Notes: generated from the letters alone by a model not told the origin. A stretch of 53,827 bases of DNA from Alkalibacterium olivapovliticus (GCF_003003275.1 NZ_PVTO01000018.1:1-53827); one strand, 5' to 3'; counted from the first letter of the stretch, positions 9,036 through 17,532 are shown. A program made the numbers and translations.

Positions 9036-10349
9036 TTATTTAGTTTTCTTGATCCGTTTATTCGGATTGATGACAGACGCCACAATAATGAGGATTAGTG
9101 CTTCAGTAATGACATAAGAAGACCAGACGCCAATCATCCCATAGTAGTGACTCAGAATCAACGCCAGCGGGATGATAATAAGTCCGCCTCTTAACAATGA
9201 GAAGAACAGTGCCCGATTCGGCTGATCCGTTGCGCCAAAATAACTGGTCAGTATCGTATTCATACCGGCAAAAATGAACCCTGCAAAGTAAATCAGCAGG
9301 CCGTAAGTGGCCATAGTGGCGATATGTGCATTCTGGTCACTGTTAAAAGCCGATATGATCTGTTCCGTAAACAACGCAGTTCCGCCGTAAACAGTTAAGC
9401 TCACAATGAGTGTTGTGACCAGCGACAAAAATAGAACCTGTTTCATCTGTTTCAAATTCTTCAATCCGAAACTTTCACTGAGTAAAGGCTGTGCGCCTTG
9501 AGCGACCCCTGCGAATAAAGACATTACGACAAAGGCAATATTGGTGATGATGCCGTAAGCTGCCAAGCCATCATTTCCTTCTAGACTGAATATAATCGTA
9601 TTAAAGGAAAACATGACGATAGAAGCGGATAATTCATTGATAAACGCCGAAGCACCAAGGTACGTAACGTCCCGGATAAGCCAGCCTTCGATTTTTTGAA
9701 AAGTCAGCTTCAGCTGGTTGGTCGGCTTAAAAAAGTGGATTGACAGAATCATCAAGCTGAAGATCGGAGACACACTTGTTGCCAGAGAGGCACCGAACAT
9801 ACCCATTCCTAATGGGAAAATAAATATATAATCCAGCACGACATTCAGCACACTACCGATCACCATTCCATACATAGCCAGAGATGGATCACCATCGTTG
9901 CGAACAAACGACAGCAGCATATTGTTGACCACGAAAAAGGGTGCAAACGTCAGAATCGTCCGCAGGTAAACCGTCGTCATTTCAAAAGTTTCAGCATCTG
10001 CCCCAAGCGCCCTCGCCATGGGAGCTGCTCCAAACAAACCAATGGCCATAAATATGAGTCCCATAATGACAGCAAAAAGAAAGGTTTGAGAGTAGACTCT
10101 TCTGGATTCTGTCACTTTATTCTGAGACAGTAGAATCTTATAACGCGTTGCCCCTCCGAGTCCCAGCATTAATCCGAATCCGTGAATAATCCCGAAAGCA
10201 GGGATACTCAGATTTAATGCGGCAATCCCAGTAGATCCCAGTGCCTGGGCAATAAACAAGGTATCCGCCAATATATAAAATGAGATACCCAGCATTCCCA
10301 GCATATTTAAACTTACATATTTAAAAAATAATGTCATACTTCGCTGCAT
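9036..10349 (-). CDS. MATE family efflux transporter
   Basis: Integral membrane antiporter of 437 aa with about twelve hydrophobic helices in two homologous halves, typical of the MATE (NorM/MepA/DinF) family, which exports cationic drugs or metabolites in exchange for Na+ or H+. The N-terminal half has the usual LADTLFIAQALGSTGIAALN signature, and the second half repeats it weakly. It starts at ATG 10349 with GGAGGAATAGT directly before it and is a single-gene unit with its own terminator. The substrate cannot be told from sequence. The closest functional class is MepA-like multidrug export, by general similarity only. Confidence 0.9.
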   Translation of the reverse strand: MQRSMTLFFKYVSLNMLGMLGISFYILADTLFIAQALGSTGIAALNLSIPAFGIIHGFGLMLGLGGATRYKILLSQNKVTESRRVYSQTFLFAVIMGLIFMAIGLFGAAPMARALGADAETFEMTTVYLRTILTFAPFFVVNNMLLSFVRNDGDPSLAMYGMVIGSVLNVVLDYIFIFPLGMGMFGASLATSVSPIFSLMILSIHFFKPTNQLKLTFQKIEGWLIRDVTYLGASAFINELSASIVMFSFNTIIFSLEGNDGLAAYGIITNIAFVVMSLFAGVAQGAQPLLSESFGLKNLKQMKQVLFLSLVTTLIVSLTVYGGTALFTEQIISAFNSDQNAHIATMATYGLLIYFAGFIFAGMNTILTSYFGATDQPNRALFFSLLRGGLIIIPLALILSHYYGMIGVWSSYVITEALILIIVASVINPNKRIKKTK

Positions 10350-10565
10350 ACTATTCCTCCACCTAAAAAATCGAGCTTAGACTAGCTTACTTGGACTGTC
10401 TATCAAAGTCAATTTAAGCAGAATATTCTTTCTAAATTTATCTATAAGAAGAGGCTCTATAGTTGTTTCATTGTTTGCCTGTATTAATGTAATACTCAAA
10501 ATCGAGTGGTGGATTGTAGCTGACTTAGCTGTGTGACCTTTTTGAGAATTCAGTCTAGAACAGAC

Positions 10566-10603
10566 AAAAGAGTTACCGCATAAAACTAAACGATAACTCT
10601 TTT
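10566..10603 (-). terminator. Terminator of the isochorismatase-fold gene
   Basis: AAAAGAGTTA (10566-10575) pairs with TAACTCTTTT (10594-10603), only a few bases after the stop codon. The 258 bases from here to the MATE start hold nothing else that I can support. Confidence 0.75.
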
Positions 10604-10608
10604 GTTCT

Positions 10609-11109
10609 TTAAATAAAGGTGACGAACTGATCATTCCAGATCGATTCGTAGAATTTAACGGTGTCTTCTGCACTCATCCAGTTGTTGTCCCATGACGTGT
10701 GCAGCCCTTTTTCCATGATGATGGCATAACCCAACCCATGTGCAAATTTCACTGTAGAATCCACACAATACTGGGTTTCTGCTCCACAGATCTCCAGTGA
10801 CCGTGTATCCAGTTTATCCAGTACATATTTCAGTTCAGTCTGATAAAAAGCATTGGGATGTTTCTTCTCAATAAAATAATGTGCCTGATCTTTATTCAGC
10901 TCAGCCAGTACTTCCCACTTCTCAGTTCCTCTTACTAAATAGTCATCAGTATGCTGTACGAAAATAACAGGTTTGTTCTCATAAACATATGCCGCAATAC
11001 GGTCATTGATTCCTGACACGAGCCGGTCAAACTGACCTATCGTTTGATTTTCATAATGACAAACACCTTTTTGCATATCGATAACGATGAGTACATCTGC
11101 AGTTGTCAT
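10609..11109 (-). CDS. Isochorismatase-family cysteine hydrolase
   Basis: Cytoplasmic hydrolase of 166 aa of the isochorismatase/nicotinamidase superfamily, which cleaves amide or enol-ether bonds through an Asp-Lys-Cys triad. Visible elements: VLIVIDMQ with the catalytic Asp near residue 11; a Lys in the IEKKHPNAF region; and the nucleophile in GAETQYCVDST near residue 115, preceded by the family's cis-peptide region. The length is typical. The GTG at 11115 is possible, but the ATG at 11109 has AGGG seven bases before it. It is monocistronic. The missing His metal site argues against nicotinamidase; substrate unassigned. Confidence 0.85.
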   Translation of the reverse strand: MTTADVLIVIDMQKGVCHYENQTIGQFDRLVSGINDRIAAYVYENKPVIFVQHTDDYLVRGTEKWEVLAELNKDQAHYFIEKKHPNAFYQTELKYVLDKLDTRSLEICGAETQYCVDSTVKFAHGLGYAIIMEKGLHTSWDNNWMSAEDTVKFYESIWNDQFVTFI

Positions 11110-11208
11110 AGCCACACCCTCTCTTCACTTATTTCATCACTCGTTTAACCCCCCTCTGCTCGCCGGTATCTGTCTCGTTTCCTAGAGTATAAACCACTTT
11201 TTACCATT

Positions 11209-11258
11209 AAAAAAGTCATTCGACTGCGCTCCAGTCAATAAGGACGAGTTCTTTTTGG
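11209..11258. other. Hairpin after a possible gene remnant
   Basis: An A/T-flanked hairpin (AAAAAG outside, ATTGACTG paired with CAGTC-AAT inside, one bulge) ending in a T-run on the minus strand. No intact minus-strand gene ends here. It follows a short open frame (11274-11363) that has no start codon, so it may be the terminator of a lost gene. Confidence 0.35.
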
Positions 11259-11273
11259 TTTATAAAATGTTCA

Positions 11274-11363
11274 TTACTGCTCTACTTCCTCAATAAACTG
11301 CCAGGTCTCTCCGTTAGTATCATTTGCATGCTGGGGAAATAGTGATAATCTGATGATACACCC
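11274..11363 (-). pseudogene. Possible C-terminal remnant of a lost gene
   Basis: Minus-strand frame of 29 codons without a usable start, ending ETWQFIEEVEQ then TAA, with a terminator-like hairpin right behind it. The composition looks protein-like, but the frame is short enough to be chance. No family recognised. Confidence 0.2.
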
Positions 11364-11378
11364 TTAGGAGGGTTCAGC

Positions 11379-11576
11379 ATGAACAATAATCAAGAGTGGC
11401 CAGTCTATTTTATAGCCTTAGGTCCAGTAACTGGTAGCGCTATCGGTATAATCCTCAGTCTTTTTTTCCGATCAGTGAATATGGCTTTTTGGATCAGTGG
11501 GGGAGCTACAGCCGGTCTGCTTATCGGCGTTATTCTCTACAGTGTTTATCAAAACGAAGATAATGAAAAGGGCTAA
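11379..11576 (+). CDS. Small two-helix membrane protein
   Basis: A 65-aa protein with a perfect ribosome-binding site (TTAGGAGGG) eight bases before ATG. Two hydrophobic segments (about 10-30 and 34-55) are joined by a short basic loop, and the C-terminal tail is acidic (QNEDNEKG). The glycine-rich helix pattern (GPVTGSAIGIIL, GGATAGLLIGVIL) resembles many small uncharacterised Firmicute membrane proteins. I recognise no named family. It precedes the AraC regulator gene by 49 bp and may share a transcript with it. Confidence 0.7.
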   Translation: MNNNQEWPVYFIALGPVTGSAIGIILSLFFRSVNMAFWISGGATAGLLIGVILYSVYQNEDNEKG

Positions 11577-11625
11577 TTTGTTATAAACCCACTTCCTCTC
11601 TAGGCAGCTATAAAGGATGATTCTT

Positions 11626-12411
11626 ATGAATGACATCATTAAAGATGTATTATTATACATGACTGCTCATTTGAAAGACGATTTAACTATTCAAGACGTT
11701 GCCTATCATTTTGGGTACAGCAAATTTCACTTCAGCCGTGAGTTTAAAAAACTGACGGGTTTTTCTGCTGCCGATTATTTATCTTCTATTAAAGTTGAAT
11801 ACGCCAAGAAAGAGCTTCTTGAAAAAAATTACTCCGTTACAGATTCTAGCTTTGATGCAGGCTATTCAAGCCTTGGTACTTTCTCCTCTAATTTTGCGAA
11901 AAAAACAGGTCTTACGCCCCGAGAATATAAATATCAGATAGAATCGCTATATGGATTGACTAAAGCATATGAGCAGGCATCTTCTAAAGGCATTCAATAT
12001 CGCTCAAAAAAAAGCGACCCTATCAGTCAAAATCAGTTAGCCGTCACTGTTCACTATCTCGATGATTACAAACCAGGCGTTACTTTTATCGGACTGTTCA
12101 ATCACCCCATTCCCAATCATAAACCGATTGTCGGAACTGCTTTGACTCACCAAACTGCTTACCAACTCACCTCTATCCCAGATGGAACCTATTACCTGCT
12201 TGCCTGTTCAATCGAAAAAACAATCAATCCTCTCCGCTATTTTCTGCTAAGCGATTGTCACCGCGGGAGAGCAGATACCGCTATCAAACTGCCTGAACAG
12301 TCCAATAATCAAATAAATATTTACTTACGTGAACCTCTTCCCGAAGATCCCCCTATTTTGATCAATTTACCCAAACTACTGGCAGATTCTTTTAAGTCCC
12401 GCAATCTATAA
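11626..12411 (+). CDS. AraC family regulator with N-terminal HTH
   Basis: Transcription factor of 261 aa. The AraC/XylS double HTH is at the N-terminus (about 1-100), with the signatures VAYHFGYSKFHFSREFKKLTG and the second helix GYSSLGTFSSNFAKKTGLTP. The remaining 160 aa (HYLDDYKPGVTFIGLF, IPDGTYYLLACSIE) form a ligand-binding or effector domain that I cannot name. The ATG at 11626 is preferred over 11617 because AAAGGA lies nine bases before it and would overlap the earlier codon. No metabolic operon is attached; the VOC gene 107 bp downstream is a possible target. Confidence 0.85.
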   Translation: MNDIIKDVLLYMTAHLKDDLTIQDVAYHFGYSKFHFSREFKKLTGFSAADYLSSIKVEYAKKELLEKNYSVTDSSFDAGYSSLGTFSSNFAKKTGLTPREYKYQIESLYGLTKAYEQASSKGIQYRSKKSDPISQNQLAVTVHYLDDYKPGVTFIGLFNHPIPNHKPIVGTALTHQTAYQLTSIPDGTYYLLACSIEKTINPLRYFLLSDCHRGRADTAIKLPEQSNNQINIYLREPLPEDPPILINLPKLLADSFKSRNL

Positions 12412-12518
12412 GAAGTTTTTTAAAAAGGTGTATGCGAAAATAATAGATAAGGAGACAGTGGAAGGAGGACGCATTGAGCAGTTGAAAACCCAATAGATAA
12501 AAAGAGAGGAAGTAGACT

Positions 12519-12953
12519 ATGGATATCAAACTGACACCCTATTTAATGTTAAATGGAGATGCAAAAGAAGCAGTTGAGTTCTACAAGGATGTATTTGGTG
12601 CAAAGGTCGAGTCGATTGAATTAGTAAAAGACTGGCCTCAGGAGTTCGAAGGTGAGGTCCCCGAAGGATACGACGATCATGTGATGCATGCCCATTTAAG
12701 CTTCGGGTCATCTTCCTGGCTTATGCTGGCAGATGTCTTACCCGGGCAAACGTACACACCCGGTTCAACCATCACGATTATGCTGGATATTAAAACAGTC
12801 CCCATAGCAGAAACTCTGTATAAAAAACTAACTGCTGGTGGAGAAATTGTTAGTGCCTTGAGCGAAACAAGTTACAGTCCAGCTTACGCTCAAGTAAAAG
12901 ACAAATTTGGTGTTGAATGGCAGATCGTAACAGAACACCCGGGGATGGATTGA
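12519..12953 (+). CDS. VOC family (PhnB/glyoxalase-like) protein
   Basis: Cytoplasmic 144-aa protein of the vicinal oxygen chelate superfamily, PhnB/YjdN-like subgroup. The two beta-alpha-beta-beta-beta modules are recognisable: LTPYLMLNGDAKEAVEFYKDVFGA at the N-terminus and AETLYKKLTAGGEI then QVKDKFGVEWQIV at the C-terminus. Such proteins bind metal and small molecules or act in resistance and repair. The subgroup name PhnB does not imply phosphonate metabolism. Ribosome-binding site AAGAGAGGAAG; a strong terminator follows. Specific function unknown. Confidence 0.85.
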   Translation: MDIKLTPYLMLNGDAKEAVEFYKDVFGAKVESIELVKDWPQEFEGEVPEGYDDHVMHAHLSFGSSSWLMLADVLPGQTYTPGSTITIMLDIKTVPIAETLYKKLTAGGEIVSALSETSYSPAYAQVKDKFGVEWQIVTEHPGMD

Positions 12954-13002
12954 GATTCAAGCGCCTAGGCAAAAGGTGTACTCCTGAAATAAGAACCAAT
13001 AA

Positions 13003-13050
13003 AAACAAATCCGCCAGAGAATCCTTAACAGATTTCCGGCGGATTTGTTT
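13003..13050 (+). terminator. Terminator of the VOC gene
   Basis: Perfect 13-bp arms (13003-13015 AAACAAATCCGCC with 13038-13050), ending in TTTGTTT. Confidence 0.85.
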
Positions 13051-13092
13051 ATCTATGTAATCAAAATGAGCGTTGTGGTTCATATGCACTTA

Positions 13093-13242
13093 TTATTCAC
13101 TGCTATTAGACTCTTTTTTTAGTTTTTCTATTTCTTTTTCTAATTCACGAATCTTTTCTTTTTTTGACCTTATTTTAAAACTTAAGTCAGAAATAAGTAA
13201 AGCACCTGAAGATATAAAGAGTAACATTATAATATAGTCCAT
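13093..13242 (-). CDS. 49-aa membrane-anchored coiled-coil protein
   Basis: Small gene too short for routine ORF calling. ATG at 13242 behind GGATGGAGCTGATA, 49 codons, TAA. The first ~20 residues (MDYIIMLLFISSGALLISDL) form one membrane helix. The rest is a charged heptad-like segment (KKEKIRELEKEIEKLKKES) that should be a short cytoplasmic coiled coil. No family name known to me. It stands alone between the VOC gene and the ABC exporter. Codon pattern and ribosome-binding site support a real gene. Confidence 0.7.
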   Translation of the reverse strand: MDYIIMLLFISSGALLISDLSFKIRSKKEKIRELEKEIEKLKKESNSSE

Positions 13243-13563
13243 ATTATCAGCTCCATCCTTAAAGGGGTCATCACAAAGTCATCACATTACACAACTAGAA
13301 TTTTTATCTCATTAATCTTTGTTAATCTTATCAGTTTTGAATTGTAGCCTATTCAAATCAAGCGATAATTAAACTAAATTGTTTACTTCACAATCTAATG
13401 AACTGCTTACCTATATGTTACCAACTATTAGTAAGTTCCTCAAATAAAACTTTATAAGAATGAAGACCTGTTTATTTACTACTGACGTTATTATTTTGAT
13501 TTTTTACCTGCGCAGCGAGTGTGTGTCGTTAATCCCCTCAATTGATCCCTTGGCCTCTAATCT
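13243..13563. other. A/T-rich intergenic stretch, no gene seen
   Basis: About 320 A/T-rich bases between the 49-aa gene and the terminator of the ABC exporter gene. I see no ORF with a ribosome-binding site, no strong hairpin and no repeat. The promoter of the small gene must lie in its first part. Confidence 0.5.
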
Positions 13564-13602
13564 AAAAAAACATCTGCACAGTTTTTTCTGCGCAGATGCT
13601 TT
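13564..13602 (-). terminator. Terminator of the ABC exporter gene
   Basis: CATCTGCACAG (13571-13581) pairs with CTGCGCAGATG (13588-13598, one wobble), followed by seven T on the minus strand. Confidence 0.9.
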
Positions 13603-15339
13603 TTATGCTTTGAATTGCTGATTGTACAATTTGAAATAGGCCCCTTGATTCCCCATTAGGTTATCATGCCTTCCTTCTTCAACAAGCTTGCCTTTATCAA
13701 ATACAAGAATTCGTTCGGCGTTTTTAATAGTCGAGAGTCGGTGAGCAATAACCAACGTTGTCCGCCCTTTGGCCAGTTTCTCCATGGATTCTTTGACGAT
13801 AAACTCACTCTGATTATCCAGTGCACTTGTCGCTTCATCCAAGATGAGAATAGGCGGATTTTTCAGGAATACACGCGCGATACTGATGCGCTGTTTTTGT
13901 CCTCCTGATAAACGGACTCCTCTCTGTCCGACTTCAGAATCATAGCCGTTTGGCAAACTCAGTATAAAGTCATGCGCATTCGCCTGTTTCGCTGCTTCAA
14001 CGATTTCTTCATCCGTTACAGACTGATCGCCGTAGCGAATGTTGTCTTTAATGGAGCCAGAGAAAAGGTAAATATCCTGCTGGACGATTCCCATTTTTGA
14101 CCGGATGAAGGATAAGTCCAGCTCCCGAACATCGTAACCATCAAGAAGCAGACGTCCTTTGGAAACGTCATAAAAACGCGGAATCAGTTTGCTTATCGTC
14201 GATTTACCGACTCCCGATGCTCCTACAAGTGCCACGTACTCACCTTGTCTAATCGTAAAGTTCAGATCTTCGAATACTGTTTCATTCGTCTGGTCATAGG
14301 AAAAGCTGACCTCTTCAAAAGTAACTTCGCCTACTAAATCTGTGGGTATTATTGGAGCAACAGGATTTCTGATTTCAGGTTGTGTCTGGATCATTTCGCT
14401 GAAGCGTTGAAACCCTGTAAAAGCATCCTGAAGCATCGTACTGAACACTAGCATTCGTCTGATGGGTGCAACCAGAAATTCAATATACAACATGAAGGCC
14501 AGTAAATCCGGCAAAAGCAAGTCTTCTCCTATTATGAACGTGGCTCCGATCAGCACAACAGCAATGGTTATTAGTCTAATAAAGGCTTCTACCCCACTAT
14601 AAAGGGCTGTTTCAACTTTATACGTCTCTCTTCTGCTGTCGAGAAACTGATTATTCTGGTGGTTGAATTTGTTCACTTCCAGCTGTTCGTTGGAAAATGA
14701 CTGCACTTCACGAATGCCTGCCAGGCTGTCTTCCACCTGATTGTGGATGTCAGCCATCTTATTCTTGTTATCGAGCATAGTCCTGTTCATAAATTTATTA
14801 CATATATAAGTGAAAATCGCCATGAAAGGTAAAAAGAACAAGATAACTAAGGTCAGTCTGACATTGATGAGCAGTAAAACAGTTACAGCTCCAACAAATC
14901 GTAATCCAAAAAGAATAATGTCTTCAATTCCGTGATGGTACACTTCAGAAATAGAGTACAGATCATTTCCAATCCGACTCATCAGTTCGCCAGTCTTCAC
15001 TTTGTCAAAATAGCTGAACGACAGTGTCTGAATATGTTCAAACAGCTCACTGCGGAGGTCACGTTCCATTCGTGCGCCCAGCATATGGCCTTTATAATCC
15101 AGCAGAAACGAACTGATCTGCTGGAAAAGAGCCAGTATAAGCATAAGCAATCCATAACGCAGAACTTGATCTTGAGCATTCGTCAAATCACCTGAGAGAA
15201 CATCTCCCGTAACATGACGAACAAGCAGCGGAAAAATCAGTGCAAGTATAGTTGAAACAAACGCATAGGTGAGTACTAGACTCAGTTGTTTTACATACGG
15301 GCGGTAGTATGATATAAAATGTTTGAATGGAAATTTCAT
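13603..15339 (-). CDS. ABC exporter half-transporter (MDR/lipid type)
   Basis: Fused permease-ATPase of 578 aa. The N-terminal six-helix type IV domain (about 1-310) precedes the nucleotide-binding domain with Walker A GASGVGKST (about 374), the signature LSGGQKQR, Walker B ILILDEATSALD and the H-loop IAHRLST. These half-transporters (BmrA/LmrA/MsbA-like) dimerise and export drugs, lipids or peptides. Only one half-transporter gene is present, so a homodimer is likely. Ribosome-binding site GAGAGGG before ATG. A TetR-like palindrome lies about 220 bp upstream (15557-15570), but no regulator gene is adjacent. Substrate unknown. Confidence 0.9.
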   Translation of the reverse strand: MKFPFKHFISYYRPYVKQLSLVLTYAFVSTILALIFPLLVRHVTGDVLSGDLTNAQDQVLRYGLLMLILALFQQISSFLLDYKGHMLGARMERDLRSELFEHIQTLSFSYFDKVKTGELMSRIGNDLYSISEVYHHGIEDIILFGLRFVGAVTVLLLINVRLTLVILFFLPFMAIFTYICNKFMNRTMLDNKNKMADIHNQVEDSLAGIREVQSFSNEQLEVNKFNHQNNQFLDSRRETYKVETALYSGVEAFIRLITIAVVLIGATFIIGEDLLLPDLLAFMLYIEFLVAPIRRMLVFSTMLQDAFTGFQRFSEMIQTQPEIRNPVAPIIPTDLVGEVTFEEVSFSYDQTNETVFEDLNFTIRQGEYVALVGASGVGKSTISKLIPRFYDVSKGRLLLDGYDVRELDLSFIRSKMGIVQQDIYLFSGSIKDNIRYGDQSVTDEEIVEAAKQANAHDFILSLPNGYDSEVGQRGVRLSGGQKQRISIARVFLKNPPILILDEATSALDNQSEFIVKESMEKLAKGRTTLVIAHRLSTIKNAERILVFDKGKLVEEGRHDNLMGNQGAYFKLYNQQFKA

Positions 15340-15556
15340 GTATTAGTTAGTCCCTCTCAGTATATGTTTTTTAGTCATATACGAAGGGCGATGAGCCGTC
15401 TATCTATAAGTTAGAAAGGTCCTCCCCTTCGTACGCTGAGGCATTCATCATTGTCTGGGCCATTTGAACCATTCCTTTCGTGTAAGTTCATATAATCATA
15501 AATTACTTTACTGACTCATGCAATATGCTTCAGGTAAAATATAGTAAAGCATTAAA

Positions 15557-15570
15557 TAAACGTCCGTTTA
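15557..15570. promoter_or_regulatory. TetR-type palindrome candidate
   Basis: TAAACG-TC-CGTTTA, a perfect dyad of the kind many TetR/AcrR repressors bind. It lies between the divergent ABC exporter gene and the met T-box promoter, about 52 bp before the latter's -35. No repressor gene is seen in the window. Confidence 0.4.
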
Positions 15571-15621
15571 GTTATATTTAGTATTTTTTAAAATAAAATT
15601 TAGCTTTTTTTCAATTCATGG

Positions 15622-15651
15622 TTGACAGCTGGCACACACGCTTGATATAGT
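15622..15651 (+). promoter_or_regulatory. Promoter of the metNIQ leader
   Basis: Consensus -35 TTGACA (15622-15627), an 18-bp spacer and -10 TATAGT (15646-15651). This is the only good promoter before the two T-boxes, so both leaders sit on one transcript. Confidence 0.8.
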
Positions 15652-15657
15652 ATTGAG

Positions 15658-16009
15658 CAACAGCAAGCTTATATTAAACATGCGTAAAGATAAGTACTAT
15701 TCGGAAATCTTCATAGAGAGCCCTCACTGGTGAAAAGGGGCAAGATGAAAAAATAGGAAAATGGTCTTTTACAGCTTAGAATAGGTTCCATGTACAGTTC
15801 TAAGTCAAAGCAGATTGAGCAAATCCTTCGCGATAAGTTTATTACGGTCACACCCGTTACAGTGTCACAGTATCGTACATGATTTATAATGTACCGTACT
15901 GATGAAGGCAATGAGGAGTAATCCCATTGTAAATCAAGGTGGTAACACGAGACTATTTCGTCCTTGGAGGGGGTTCGCATGAAGCGAGCTTCTTTCAAGG
16001 ACTTTTTTT
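15658..16009 (+). ncRNA. T-box leader 1, methionine specifier
   Basis: Complete T-box riboswitch. The stem I base pairs GTAAAGA (from 15684) with TCTTTTAC, and AGAGAG plus an apical CTGGTGAAAAGG motif follow. The specifier AUG at 15761-15763 is followed by G, in the context AAAATGGTC. The antiterminator motif AAGGTGGTAACACG (15936-15949) carries UGGU, which fits the NCCA end of a tRNA with discriminator A. It departs from the usual ACCGCG core. The terminator GTCCTTG/CAAGGAC with seven U is at 15960-16009. Uncharged tRNA-Met is expected to favour readthrough. Confidence 0.88.
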
Positions 16010-16029
16010 ATACAGTTTAATGAATTCAA

Positions 16030-16376
16030 ACACTTAAGAGATGAGTAAATGACACTAAAGTAATAACAGAGAGCCTGTGTATGCTGAAATCAGGTTTACT
16101 TAAAGACATCGAATATGGTCTCTTCCCTGCTGTTTTAACCAATCAGCAGGGAAAAGTGGAATCCCAAGTCTGTAAACAGATGAGGCTGTTACGGTAGCAC
16201 CCGTTAACGTGCATGAGAAAAGAGATTCCTGTAATCTGTTTTTACTTGTGAAGGTATTTTTTGTGAGAAAAATACAAACAAAGGTGGTACCGCGACTGTA
16301 ACGTTCGTCCTTTGATTCAAGAACACCGAACCTGATAACTGGTTCGATGTTCCTGAATCGGGATGAACGTTTTTTT
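16030..16376 (+). ncRNA. T-box leader 2, methionine specifier
   Basis: Second complete T-box in tandem. Stem I base AAGAGA pairs with TCTCTT, with AGAGAG after it. The specifier AUG is at 16115-16117 (context GAATATGGTC, matching leader 1). The canonical T-box motif AAGGTGGTACCGCG is at 16281-16294. A long terminator pairs AACGTTCGTCC (16300-16310) with GGATGAACGTT (16361-16371), then U-run to 16376. It lies 43 bp before metN. No promoter is seen between the leaders, so the two act in series. Confidence 0.92.
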
Positions 16377-16418
16377 ACGTTCAGATGATTTTTTTACACA
16401 GAAAGGGGATAACGAGTC

Positions 16419-17504
16419 ATGATCGACTTAAAGAATATCGATGTTCATTTTAATACTAAAGAACAGGTGCTCCATGCTGTTCGGGATGTATCCATACACA
16501 TTAATCAGGGAGATATATTCGGTATCGTTGGGTATTCCGGCGCTGGAAAAAGCACACTGGTTCGAACGATCAACCTCCTCCAGCGACCAGCTAACGGATC
16601 GGTTCAGGTCAACGGACAGAATCTCCTCGATCTGACCGCGAAAGAACTCAGACAGGCAAGGAAAAAAATCGGCATGATTTTTCAGCATTTCAACCTTATG
16701 AACAGCCGTACCGTTGCCGGAAATGTTCATTATGCCCTTCGCTCAAGCAATCTATCAGACGAAGAGAAAAAGATCAAAGTGGCAGACCTCTTAAAGGTCG
16801 TCGGATTAGCAGATAAACAGGATGTGTACCCTTCTCAGCTTTCTGGTGGGCAGAAACAACGTGTTGGGATTGCTCGTGCACTGGCAAATGATCCAGACGT
16901 ACTCCTTTGTGATGAAGCAACCAGCGCTTTGGATCCAAAGACTACTCTCTCTATTCTGGAGTTGCTGAAAAAGCTGAACGAAGAACTAGGATTGACGATT
17001 GTGGTCATCACTCACGAAATGGAAGTCATTAAGGAGATATGCAACAAGGTCGCCGTGATGGAAGATGGGTCGGTTGTTGAACAAGGAAATATTGTCTCTA
17101 TATTCACTGATCCGAAAAATCCGCTGACCCAGGAATTCATAAATACTGCTACGCACATTGATCAGGCTTTGGAAAAATTAGCCAGACACCCATCTCTTCT
17201 GAATTTAAACAGAGAAGACGTTGTCGTTCGTCTCTCATTTGTGGGAGAAAGTACAAACGAACCATTAATAGCCCGGCTGTATTCAAAATTTGCAGTTACT
17301 ACCAACATACTTTATGGAGATATCGAAATTCTGCATGATACACCAATAGGTAATCTGATCGTCATTTTAAGCGGATCAGCAGCTCAACGCAGTCAGGCCG
17401 TTCATTTCCTGGAGTCTCAAAATGTCACTGTTCAACAGCTGGAACATATCCAGTTAGCCAAAAAATCAAAAGTCGTGCCACTGATCCGTGAGAAAGTCAT
17501 TTAA
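16419..17504 (+). CDS. metN: Methionine ABC importer ATPase
   Basis: Cytoplasmic ATPase of 361 aa of the D/L-methionine importer. The nucleotide-binding domain has Walker A GYSGAGKST, the Q-loop IFQHFN, the signature LSGGQKQR, Walker B VLLCDEATSALDP and the switch His in VITHEM. The last ~90 aa form a NIL (ferredoxin-like) domain that binds methionine and inhibits transport when the internal pool is high. Length and order (metN-metI-metQ) are standard. It begins 43 bp after the second T-box terminator with ribosome-binding site GAAAGGGG. Control is by tRNA-Met charging through the two leaders. Confidence 0.95.
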   Translation: MIDLKNIDVHFNTKEQVLHAVRDVSIHINQGDIFGIVGYSGAGKSTLVRTINLLQRPANGSVQVNGQNLLDLTAKELRQARKKIGMIFQHFNLMNSRTVAGNVHYALRSSNLSDEEKKIKVADLLKVVGLADKQDVYPSQLSGGQKQRVGIARALANDPDVLLCDEATSALDPKTTLSILELLKKLNEELGLTIVVITHEMEVIKEICNKVAVMEDGSVVEQGNIVSIFTDPKNPLTQEFINTATHIDQALEKLARHPSLLNLNREDVVVRLSFVGESTNEPLIARLYSKFAVTTNILYGDIEILHDTPIGNLIVILSGSAAQRSQAVHFLESQNVTVQQLEHIQLAKKSKVVPLIREKVI

Positions 17505-17532
17505 AAAAATTAAAGTGTAAAGGAGAAGAATA

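Noticed and set aside
8870-9085. 71-codon minus-strand ORF after the MATE gene
   Set aside because: It overlaps the MATE 3' end and spans its terminator; composition looks random.
10377-10673. 98-codon minus-strand ORF
   Set aside because: It overlaps the end and terminator of the isochorismatase-fold gene in another frame, and has no ribosome-binding site.
12519-12953. VOC (PhnB-like) gene as part of phosphonate metabolism
   Set aside because: The PhnB name is historical; the gene is 6 kb from the phn transporters and in its own transcription unit.
15711-15998. 95-codon minus-strand ORF
   Set aside because: It lies entirely over T-box leader 1, whose RNA structure explains the sequence.
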